The notes below the pieces were generated by a model. The model was not told where the DNA came from. It saw nothing but the letters and a program-made list of their open reading frames with translations, and made no database searches. Positions 1 through 12,305 of a DNA stretch of 64,000 nucleotides are shown piece by piece (the stretch's first letter is position 1; every line of letters starts with the position of its first letter). Position numbers and translations under genes: made by a program. Origin of the DNA: Tubulanus polymorphus (Eukaryota > Nemertea > Palaeonemertea > Tubulaniformes > Tubulanidae); assembly GCF_964204645.1 (NCBI RefSeq), contig NC_134026.1, positions 6,138,001-6,202,000 of the forward strand, read 5' to 3'.

Positions 1-3000
1 CCATAAAGCTCCTTCAAACGAATATCATCAAAAATTCAGCGTTATCCTCGTAAGATTCAACCCAATTATTTTTCTACATTATGTCATGAAATTCCCGTTA
101 GAAACGCGTCGTAATTCTACACATATCCGATCTATATATCAGTAAACAGTTTTAAACCAGACTAGATTTCATGAATATTTGGTTGCGAGTTATCATTCCA
201 TATATATACACAAGTTTATACATATCGCGTACAATTGAGTATGTAACGTTTTTACAATAATGAATCGGAATTTAAATAAATCATGCGTAGCATGAATAAA
301 TGAGTTCAAAACAGAGTTCTCGCCGTCGACATTAATCTAACAGGGTTTTACAAGGGAAGCACAAGGCTGCCCGAATTTCAGGTATATCTAAACAAGTCTC
401 ATGAAATATGAAGCGAGAACTCGGAAATAGCACATCTTCAGTTGACATGAATCGAATAGCATCATTTGTAAAATTTCAGGAGGTTGCCCAAGTCAATAAC
501 ATAGTTTGTACCTTGAAAAATATCTATTGGCAACCTATTCGGCAAATCTTAAGGTTTTTGTTATGTTATCTCATCATAGGGAACAAACGAATCTCTTCTT
601 GGAACTGAGTTGGGAGAAATTTATTATGTCAGGTATATTCTAAACTGCATCTAACTACAATGAGCCATATTACTCAGGGGTCAATTGCAAGCGTTTAGAT
701 TGGCTATAGAACTGAGATGGCCTTACACTGGTATCAAGTCTAAGCCATGACTTTGGAACCGACTCCAGAGATAGAATTCTTCAACCAAGTTAGCCAAATA
801 CTGCATAAACATTTGCTTATTGAGCAGTTTTTTTTTAAATATGAGGGAATAGAGATTTTTCAACTTTGAAAAACAGTTTACTCACTTCAATATACTCGAG
901 AATAAGAAGTTCAATTTGTTCATCATACTCTTTGAAAACATAGATCATTGGAATTACACAAGTTCTTAACGTAAATGAAATTGCGAAATCAAACGTGTCC
1001 TTGAAACAGAGAAATATATACATATTTACAACAACAATGGAAAAAACATACAGAAAAATACAGTAACCAACCACACACAAGACCGTACAGACTAAAAAAC
1101 ATTTCGATAGATTGTCACGTGAGTATCCTCCAAACTTAAACAGACACAACGATATGTGTTATCAATACATATAGGAATTGTCGGATTTCTTCAGACCCGC
1201 TTAGAAAATACCTTACATTCATAGTAGTAATTATCATCAGCACATTCTTGCCGAGCCAAAACGAAATACCTAGGCCAAACAGTGAGCAGTTCAGCTGGAG
1301 TGCAAAGCAAGTCATGGGTAAGTACTCGTGTAAGCCAAGGAAAAGAGTACAAGTGGACTACGCCCTGTTCGTTATTGAGGTACTACAGTCAAACTGGCTT
1401 AATCATCTACAGCGAGTTTAACTGACGTCAAATTCCACTAAGTTAACGAAGTACGTGTACCAAGAGTTTGGGAACAAAGTGTTCACCAGACTGGATGCCA
1501 TTATGGGCAACAGTCTATAGAGTAGATGGAGTAGATGGCAGTTTCTTTTGGCATGGAAAATCCTGGTATCACCGGGGAATGAAGCTAATCTGGAATAGTA
1601 TTATTAGAGTTGTTGAGATTAGGTATAAAAAGATGTTTAAAAATTTCAACTCTATGACAATGGACCAGTTACTGGAATATACTGGAATGGCGTTTCATTT
1701 CAATTTCAAATGTACCAGTTTTTTTTATCAACCTTGGGTTCAACTATTGGACGATTCGTCAGTTACATGTAGGTTAATCTCAGGGTTTATCAGTTAGAAC
1801 TGGTCTTTAGCAACACCAACCCTAGGAATGATTATCAATTCTACTTACAATGGAATTCTACTGGAATATTTTTAAGTAGACTTATATAACTCTAAGTTAA
1901 GAGTTTTTGGTGATGGTCGAGTGGAATGTAAGCAGGTGCATAGAACTCGAATCAAATTGATTTGAGTTCTACGCCAGATGTAAGTAAACTGCGTTCATAT
2001 AACGATTAGGACGATAGAGTCGTGCAAATATTTAGTTGGATCACATACCGGTAACTTATTCGAAGTGCATAGCAATAGTAGAGTATGTAAGCCATTTGTT
2101 TCTAAAATAATACATAGGAATGGAATGTCAGTTTCATTACAAAAGACCCCGCATCAAGTCGGACCAAATCAACAAACTGTTCACCTTGGATATTTGTTGA
2201 AAATACAAATGTACACATGAAATATACTATATTTCACGTATATGTAATGAAAATATTTCAGTATATATCACCATATTTAAAGACAAATTTTCACGGTTTA
2301 GAAAGACCCAACTTGATCAGAGTCTACTGTATATACAGAAGGTTAAGATTCATTTCAATTAAACTGAATCTCATTTCATGATTATGAGATAATATGGACC
2401 CAGTGTCACAGTTGTGAGTTCACTGTAAGTAGATATTAGTTTATTTCAAGGTTTTTAACTCGGAGTAAAATCTGAACTTGGAACTGCGGAACTAGACCAT
2501 GATTACTAAGTCAATACCGTATTTGAAGTAATGGTGTTGAAATGAAAATTTTCTTTTTTTAGAAATATCAGAATAGAACTATACGTGTATAAAGGTAGTA
2601 TTAAAATACATTAGATTTCTCTTCAGAAATAACGAAGTGGACAAAAGTATTTTCTCAAGGTTAGCAGTACAAACCTGTACAAAATAGTACGTTTCATCGA
2701 ATACAAGTAAACATACACAATCACTGATGAACACAACTCTAGTAAGATAGACCGAGACAAGCCACCTTATTCCAGATCAGTGAATACCAATGAAATTGAG
2801 CAAAATTAGCGGGTTTAAACTTCCGCAACCAGTGCTGCAATGTGGGAATCCGAAATGGTAACTTCAGGTCAAATGTTGATCGAAAACAGATGACATGGAA
2901 TGTAATCAGATTACACAAACACGGAACACATAATTTCTGGATTAACATATGGTAAGCAGCCGCATAATCTTCGATCATGATCCGGATTAAGTGGGCTCGT

Positions 3001-4335
3001 CTGCTGTGGATAGACAAACAAAATAATGGAATCTATATTCATGTTTTTCTCGCATAGAAAACATCGTTACCAAGCAGGAATTATCGAACGCATTTCTTTT
3101 CTTTTGTGTGTTCCTCGGATTAAGTTACAACAACAATATATTATACCACTACAACGACAACAACTGCTGATTGTTCACAGATCATTTACTATTTTCCAAT
3201 TCTCCGTGTGAGTATTTCATCAGATCAACACTGGCTTTCATTATCTGGAATAGAAAAAAAGAATGAAGGTTACAAAGAATCAATAATACCAATTATACGA
3301 AAAACACATGCTTTCTTGATTATAGTGATTCAATTTTCATTGAACAACACGATGCAAGCCAGTTCAATTGAAGGCAAGGGAATCTATGACTTGCTAACTG
3401 TTTGATTTTTTAACTGTCTCGCCAACAAACAATATACAATATACAAAATGAGTTCCTTGAGAGTATGTAAATGGCTAACGTTTGAGAGTTCCATTCTTTC
3501 CAAATTACAGCAGACTCAGCTCCAGCCAGAACTGATCAACTGAGATAATTATTCAATTCGGATTTTTCTTTAGATGATTCATTTAAATACCTCTGATATT
3601 CTTAGAGTTAGACATACTTTCAGGATCCATAAAATATCTGACTACAGCGATTAGTTTTTGGCGGTTGTATTGATGCCATGGTATTGTCATTGCCAGCTTC
3701 AGAAGTATAGAGGTTTTTTCGCAGAATATCAAAAGGCACAGTATCTATTATATGCAGAAAGATTGTACTTCAACCACAGGGATAATATGGGTCAAAGTGT
3801 AATACCAGCATCAGAATGAAGCAAGAAATTGTAATGGCAAATCTGGTCTATAGGTATAACAAGGGTTGATTATTGTCCATCCTGGTAATGAACAATGCCT
3901 GAATACATTGAATGGATTATGGTTATGAAGCAGAAAAGATCCATTCGGCAACCTGAAGCAATATATTCAGACATTTTCAATGAATTCATAGTAATCCCTC
4001 ACCCCAGTTGATTACCACTCAGGTATTTATAAGCAGGTATGTGATTTTTTTTTCCAAAATGGGGGAAACTGCAGACCAAGAAACTCTGCTACCACCAAGA
4101 TTCAAACCTCTGATTGATGAAACCATGCAAAAACTGACACTCAATTTTCAATTAACACACACACACCTTGCATATGCCCAAGAAAATTAAGAGGCTGTCA
4201 GGAACAAAAGCCAAAGGAGGAGTATCGGAATGATGTGAAAAGGTAAAATTCCTGCACCAGCGATCTAATATGAGACAGACTGCATGATTATATAGATAAT
4301 ATATACAGTAGACCTGTCCTACCTGTAGAGTACAG
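1..4335. other. stretch without a recognisable gene
   Basis: AT-rich sequence downstream of the 3' end of the minus-strand W-motif gene. The longest open frames here (for example 1468-1797 plus and 2739-3017 minus) match no family I know and have no convincing splice context. I see no RNA gene or clear transposon end. A further 3' exon of the neighbouring gene could hide here if its donor at 4429 is used. Confidence 0.5.
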
Positions 4336-4341
4336 TTTATT
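4336..4341 (-). terminator. poly(A) signal AATAAA of the W-motif gene
   Basis: AATAAA on the minus strand about 80 nt after the in-frame TAG at 4422-4424. It supports reading the exon that begins at 4507 as the terminal exon. Confidence 0.45.
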
Positions 4342-4421
4342 CATCGTCAACTATAAATATCATCGATAATCAGTCGGGTGTTTTATGATAGAAAACATGA
4401 AACTTCAACCGTTAAACGTTT

Positions 4422-7400
4422 CTACTTACACGAACTGCTTAATGAAACTGGTTTTTTCTTCATGTTTTCGAGCTCTTTTTTCCAATCAACTTCTTCGTCA
4501 TCATTATCTGTCAAAAAGATAAACAAATCCCCTCGTTCAATAACTTAATTCTCAGATACAGACCGATGTCACAAATGATCGGGTTCTTAGTTCTACCTGC
4601 AGGGGGTGCTTGAGTGCGTCTGCGTCGTTGAGCAATTTCTAGTTTCCAGGGTGGTATATCTGACGTGGCTTCTTTGGGCGTCATCTAGAAAATCATTAAC
4701 GTTAATAGCTCATGAACCTAGCTGACCGCAATATCAGACAGAATGTAATGGTATGAACAGGCAAAGCCTTTACATCATTGGCATCGCTACAAATGAATGG
4801 GGTACCAGCACATCCGCTATCCCGTCAGATGGCGCCACTGAGATATCAGACAAACTCGATCAAAATTAGTTCATTTCAAGTAAATCTGACCTCAATTTTC
4901 AGTATTCCAATCTAAAAATTATGCAAATCATGCATCTAGATAAACTGGGATTAGTCTTTAGAGTTCATATGTGGCATGATTTTCATACATCACGAATCTT
5001 CTATAGAGTTTGAGAATAAATGAAGAAATCTAGAGTTGACATTGCAGTGTACGCTAGCAAACCTGGTGGATAATGGTGGAATTTTGCTTGCCACAGTAGC
5101 GTTTCTGGTACCCCATTATTATATCAAACTAGCGAAATAGTTGTCTCTGCTCAAGTCCAATCCGTTCAAATCTTGGATAACTCGTCTGCTCAGATATTTG
5201 TTTTCCTTTTTACCTATACATTGAATTACCCGGTATATATTATCCAACTTGAATATCGCTGAAGTCAGACGAATTTCCATCTCAATCCAAACGGATCCAA
5301 TTTGAGTGCGGTCCTACATTCCAAGTGTTATGAACAGATCAAATGAACAAAAATAACTAACTGACTACATAAAACTTACTGGATTACTGGCTGATCTATT
5401 TTTTGACTTAGCAGCTAATTCAAGTTTCCATGGTGGAATATTAGATAGCTCTTCAGATGCATCGCTTTTCGGCGGAGAACCTTGGCCTTTGGCTTTTCGA
5501 CGGGCGGCAATTTCCGCTTTCCAAGCCGGAACTGAAGACTCATGTATTGGAGTATCTGGAAAATATTCAAAATTTCTGAACAAAAGCCCCAATAGACCCT
5601 TAGTTAAAGTCCTTAGTTAACCACATTTACCTAAAAAGTTATCTAAACTTGGGCAACAATTAGAGACTATTGCAATTCATCCTTAGTTCAAAATTCATTC
5701 AAAATTATTTTTATTAGCCGAGTATGAACACTGACCTTTTTCAGCAGTAGTCGACTGTGATGATCTGTGAATAGAAACATTTTCTAAATTACGATCAAAA
5801 GTAAACTAAAGGTTCAGGGACCTCATGTCCACGCAGGAAGTGCTTTTAAATGATTGGCAACCTGACAATTTCAATATCAAACGCTCCCTGGTAACATTTA
5901 CAGAAACCAATGACACTGAAGCTCGACACAAACATAGAATGTTTCAACTTTGCAATTGAATGACAGTTCAGCAGGCTATTGCCTTCACTATTTGTCCATC
6001 CAGAACAAAATTCAGTTGTTTTGGGATAAAAGATTGAAGCATCTTCAAAACTTCCCAAAACAACTGAATTCCGCCCGCTGGGACTTGAGTGGCAAGTAAG
6101 CTAAAAATTACTAACCGAGGAGAAGGCACGGGAACAGTCTTTTTCACATATTGCATACTTGGTCCGGTTTCGATCTTGACATGAGTCTTATAGTCGTCCG
6201 ATTTCTGGCCGTCTGTCGATGAACTAGTCGTAGCAGATGTACGGTGATCGAGACGGAGATATTTCGCGGGCGTTTTATCACGTATAACAATGTCATGGTC
6301 ACCGTGGGTTTTGAAATTGTTCGTATTGTTCGCCGATTCGATGGACTTATTACTCGGTTCCGGACAAACGGAACGCGGCTGCAGTCTACGCGGTTCTTGA
6401 GTCAGAGTCGCCACTGGTATTTCCTTAGCACCATCCGTAGAGTCAGTGTCACTGCTAGTAGATATAATTTCTGGAAAATTCAGCGATTTCTGTGTTTAAG
6501 TATAAGTGCACTTTTCAAAACTTTAGAGTAAAGATAAAGATTCATTCAATTGTTCACAGTAATTTCGCAATCATTTGCATGAATAGAAAACATCAACTAA
6601 AGAAAATTTTCTAATCGCTCTAAACTAGCGACAAACCATTGCAAATTATTTTTCAGGTTCTTTTCCCAATTGCCTATTCCCAGACTATATGAGAACATTG
6701 AAACTTGGACCGCTGAAGACATTACTCAAAGTATGACACGAGTAAAATCCTACAATAAATGAATTGAAAGCTAAAATCTTTTAACTGAAGGAGGGTGGTA
6801 GCAACCACCCAAAATGTTTCTAATATTTTAAATAAACTTTTTAACTATCAATTCATTTATTGTGGGATTTTACTCTTATCGTTTTATCGCAGATATTGTG
6901 ATCTACAACTGATTCAAAGTATGACAATTTGGTAGCCCTATACCTCTCTCAGTTACTCTAATCGCTATGGATGTCAATAAAACTGAAAATTGCTACATCT
7001 GTTTTACCTTTTGCTAGCATTATATCTTTGACGTTTAACTTCTCTTGCGTTTTTCTTCGCCGAGCCATCATTTCTTTCATCCATGACGGCTTATCCGGTT
7101 TATCTTTATCAGACTTTTTGTAGCTTTGAGCCTCATCTTTTGCAGCGCCATTACTACCACCACCAACACCACCACTACCGCTGGACACCGACGTTCGACT
7201 GTTCTTTCGTACGCGGATCTCGCGCATCCACGGCGGAGTCGAGCTGTCATCTTTATCGTCGTCCAAAAAACCGAATAGACTCGATTTGCGAGGTTTCGGC
7301 TCGGTTTGTTTCGGCGACCCGGACACCGAGGCAGAACGCTCCGACTTTTTCGACTCGCTCTTTTTCGGGCTTTTATTGCTATTGTTATTATCAGAATCGG

Positions 7401-10400
7401 CCCCGCTGCTGGCGCTTCCCTTACGATCGGCTTTCTTATCAGGTTTAGGCGGTTTCGGCGAAGGCGTCGGCTTTTTTCGCAGGATATATTTATCGAACCA
7501 CGACGGCGAGTAAGATTTCTCTTTGTCGGTTTTGCCGTCGGCGCTTGCTGTAGGCGTCGATTTTCTACTCGGAGACGCGATCTCTTTCGAGGGAGTTTTC
7601 ACGGCTATCTCGGCAGGTGGCGCGGCTTCTTTAAATTCCATCGTCGGCGACTCTTCGATCTTGATCGTTTCCGCCGCAGGAATCTCCAGTTCGGCGGTCG
7701 TTTCGGCGACTATTTTATTAGGCGACCGACGCAGCCACGGCGGCGTCGTATCCGCGTTCGATACTATTACGTTGTTATCCTCGGATTTCTTCAATCTGAT
7801 TTCTGATCGCCAGGCGGGAACGCTAGGCGACGTTTCTGGCTTGGGCTCCGTAGATTTCCTTACGCTTCGCAGCTAAAAGAGAAAACCAAATTTAATTCAT
7901 TCATTTCTCATTGAATCTTGTACGGATCAAGAAACACGAGGTCAAAAGTATTATCTGAATTCCCCGAGTTTTCCAGGTGTTACCATAGGTAAAATCTGTC
8001 AAAAATACCCTGATTTTTCCGATTCCCCTGAGTTTTCTAGGTTTTCCAGGTCAACCGAGCTAACACTGATAGCAATCTATTCATCGAATGGTTATCATTA
8101 CCTTTGGAGGAGAGCCAGGTAGACCGGGTAGGCCCAACGGAATTTTTATACCACCAGCCGGTTTGGTTTTGACGGGTACCGGAGGAGTCGGTCTCGCGGT
8201 GCGTGAAGCCTCTTCGGTTACCGGACGTAATTTTGGCGATGAAGGCTTTTTTAGAATGTGTTGAAGTTGCGGCGATCCGGGGGGTGTTTTTCGACGGACC
8301 GAACGTGGCGAACTCGACGTTGGTGATTCGCTGACGGCTCGACACTGTATACGTGGCGACGAGCTTACGTCGTCAACTGATGTCTCGACAAACGATTGTT
8401 GCAGAGACGCTGTAAAATATTCAATCCATTTAAACACATTTTAAACCCTTCAGATTGATGAGCAGGGTTTGGATTTTTTTTCTGAAGGAAGGAAGGCAGA
8501 GAACCGTTGATTTGAACTGGACCAGGGATTAATGAGACTAGCAAAGCACATTAAAGAAAAAGAAGCAACAAGATGTTCTCTGTATGCTGGAATTCTAAAG
8601 GGGGCTGCATTCATTGTTAAGTGTATGACATCGTAACTGCTGATCCCCCAAGGCTTTTGATCCCCCAGAAAAATACAGAAAATCTAAGGTTAATTTTGGT
8701 GTAATCTTCTACATATTCACATTTGCTCAGTTTATTTCAAAGCAATCATCAGCATGCATTGATAGAATATTGACATCCACTCTGGTAGGGGCAAAAGATA
8801 TCCATAAAAGGGTGTGGCTGATTCTCAGAGGGGGTGGATGTAAAACCTGTTGTGGAGAATACTGTTCAGGGTTCTCCACAACAGGTTTTACAGAATGTAT
8901 CTTGCCCAGACCAGGCTACAATAGTTCATGAATGTTAGATAAGCCAACACCACTCCACTTCAAGACTAGTCTTCTTGAACGAGCAAATGAACCTTAGTTA
9001 GTTTTAACTAGTCCTCAAAGTGAAATGTGGCACTAGATAAGATCCTATGCAATCATACATGATCGCGGTCTACTTACCAGATGGCATTTCATATAAAGTA
9101 TTCTTCGAAATACCCGCGTGTCTTGCAGCGCGGGTCGGTTTTCGCCTCAACGCCATCGAACCAGTTTTAACGACCTTACACTTGTGTTTAATGACACCAA
9201 CATTCAAATTCTCTGTTTTCTAGAATCACGGAAACAAATACGGTAATGATGCATGACGGACCGCATATAATCAACAACTGATTGCTTGCATTGAACATAC
9301 ATCTTTTACTTACTTGAATAGCAGAAAAATCCAGATCATCCTCTGATAATGATGTGAATGATGTAAAACTCTGACTTGATACGGTCTATAATGAAAGATA
9401 CATTCGTTCATTTTCTATCAGCTTTTAGAACAGGTGTCACAGGTGCCAACCTTTTAGAACAGGTGCCTCATAAGTTGGGATCAGTTGAAATACTAATAAT
9501 CAATTTACTATATAATTCTTTCTAACACTTAATCTGGCATACAAATACGGAAGGTAAAACATTCTATCCAAAAACGAGATTCCGCATTTTTATCCTATGG
9601 GTATAACCCGTTGGGTTATCTTGAGGTGTTTTGGACACATAGCATGGTATTTTGGGTGGAGGGATTCTGGGTGTGGGATTTTTGGCGGAGGTATTATGGG
9701 CGTATCACAAATTGAAACTGTAGTTAACACTGGAAATCATCCATGGTTAAATCTAGCCAACTTTTGAGCAACTGGCCCCAGATAATCATAAGACAAATAT
9801 TCAGGATAGAGCACTTGTCTAAGGTAGCCAGGTAGACAGTGTTCTTGAAGCAGAGCAAATATTCTAGATCAGATGTGCTAGGGGATTCCGCGGACAGATA
9901 TTCTACGCAAAAGAATTCCAATAAAAAATTCTTGGATAAGAAATCAGCAACACTTACCCGTTCTCTGTCTTTTCGTTCATGTCCTGGTTCTCTCAAAATA
10001 ATACCATCTCCTTCGTCGAATGATTTACTATCCAGATCGAGTGTGTCGACGCTTTCTGAATCCTGCAACAAAACGGAGATCATGATGTATGAAACCCTAC
10101 GGTCTTAAAAGTCCCAAGTGCCTATTCAGATCTGAAGGCATCCCTCGGATATACGTGGAACTATTCAGAAATAAGGCTGCTCTTTGAGAACAATTCAAAT
10201 GCACAAGCATACAAAATCCAAAATGTGATATTGAATCTACACAGTAATTTTGATAATAATGAATCTAGTATTCAAGTTCCCAAGGTCGACAAACTATGTG
10301 ATCTCGTACATTTGTATGATAATCATTTGGCTATAGGCGGAGGACGCAATAAGGAATAAGTGCATTATCAGGGGATACTGTGGTAATACTGTATATACAG

Positions 10401-12249
10401 TGTTCGATCCCGTGACCTAGTACCCCAGAAATTTAAGTTTTTGAAAATTGTCCAGCATCATTGGGTCGAAATTTCATATGCTCATTCTAGTTTTTCTTAA
10501 CCCTTTCAGTGCTGACTAATCAATACCCTATAGTGCTGGAGATAATTGGAAAATTTTGAAAAATTCCAATCTAGTGTGTTGAATAACGGGCGTACCACGA
10601 TTATGCGTCTACACCGCGGCACGGTGTATCGTTAGTTACTAATATTTGACTATGTTTGATAGGTGCTGACATTTTTCAAGAGAGATAATTACTAATTACA
10701 CCAATACACCGCAGTGCGGTGTACTAGTAAAATCCATCACCGATTCATATACCGCACTGCGGTGTAGATGCATTGAAAGGGTTAACTATTATGGGTTTTC
10801 GAATAGTATTAGACAGTCGCTCCTCTATGGAAACCAATATTTAGTGGTAATTCGAATGAGTCTTTAAAAGAATAAACCTACTAATTTTTCCGACGACGAA
10901 CTCGGGTGAAATCCAGAATCGAGACCTTTCTTTCGACTTTGTTGATCCGATATATCCATATCTTCCTCTTCGTCGTCCTCTAAGCGTTCTCCAGTCGGGA
11001 GACACGATAACAAATCATCCTTGAAATACAATATAGCCTAATAACAGTTTTTGTTGTAAGCGTTGCAGGTGCTGATCGATGTGGGGGTGTGCACCTCCTA
11101 AAAGGTAAAGTTACCCTGAAATTTTTTGGCCAAATGAAATATATCAAACTGCTACCAAAAGAGTTGATATTCATAAACTTGTTCTCTATATTTCCAAAAA
11201 TTTCTTACGGGTCCCCTTTTAATTATATATGCCCTAATTTTGAACCTCACCCCCTCCCTGAATCAGACCCTAGATCTGCCCTGCGTTGAGTGCAGGATTT
11301 TCCCATGGCGACTTCAGAATTTAACTAAGGAAAAATTCAAGGAACTTCTTTCTCAAATTCAACAATTCCATTCTGGTATAAGAACCAGACTAGAATTTTT
11401 CTGAATAGAGAGAGCCATAAAATTTCTATGAAACTTACTTGAGAATTGTCTCGCGAGGAATGGCCCCGCTCTTTTCGGCTTGTGCTCGGTGACTCGGCAG
11501 AAGCATCTGTAAATAGAGAATTAAATTATCACTCTGAATTGATGGACTATCAGTCTATCTGCACATTTGTTTCAGTTAATCATACACGAAGGAATATCAA
11601 GTAGTGTATAGCGTTAGCCCATCCCTGCAATAAATATTCATAAAATTGCACGACTTCAATTGCAGTATTGATATTTTAACCCATTCCATTCATTACTAAC
11701 AGTTGATTGTGTTGATAATTGACAATGAGTTCAGTTGTTTTTTTTTATTGTTTTATTTTACTTTTCAGTGTCATATCGGCTACATTTGAAAATAGATACT
11801 GGTACATGCTCAAACCTATATGAAATCCATAAAAATTTCGACTTTTAACAGTAGAAACAATGCGTGTCATGCTAATGATCAAAGGGACCTGTATCTTAGC
11901 AATAAACAGGGGCTAGTTGCATTAGTCAAAGCTTAAATTTAAGACCAGTCGCTGCTCGCACTTAACGCCAACATTTTTCAGAGAACAAATTTGCTCAATC
12001 ATACTCTAATTCTGATAATATCATTCTCTCCTTACGCCAAATTTTTGGTCCCAACAGTGGCATAGGTTCTATTGGATACTTTCGAAGTCTAAGTTACCAC
12101 TACTTTATATATAATATACGATTCAATGCCGCTTTGAAAAGAACAAACCAACATTCAATTACTGGGTATAATAATAAATGCATGCAACTGTCTAGACGGG
12201 GAACATAGAATTTCAAAACATAGTAAAACACTTTAAATCTACTTGAATG

Positions 12250-12305
<56 letters not shown>

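Noticed and set aside
1468-1797. 109-codon plus-strand ORF
   Set aside because: No family resemblance and no poly(A) or splice signals around it.
4008-4190. 60-codon ORF containing LPPRFKPLIDETMQKL
   Set aside because: Looks protein-like, but lies antisense just beyond the W-motif gene's end without a promoter, splice sites or match I know.
7083-7876. Long plus-strand ORFs (75-166 codons)
   Set aside because: Antisense shadows of the 865-bp exon of the minus-strand W-motif gene, whose codons and splice sites are coherent.
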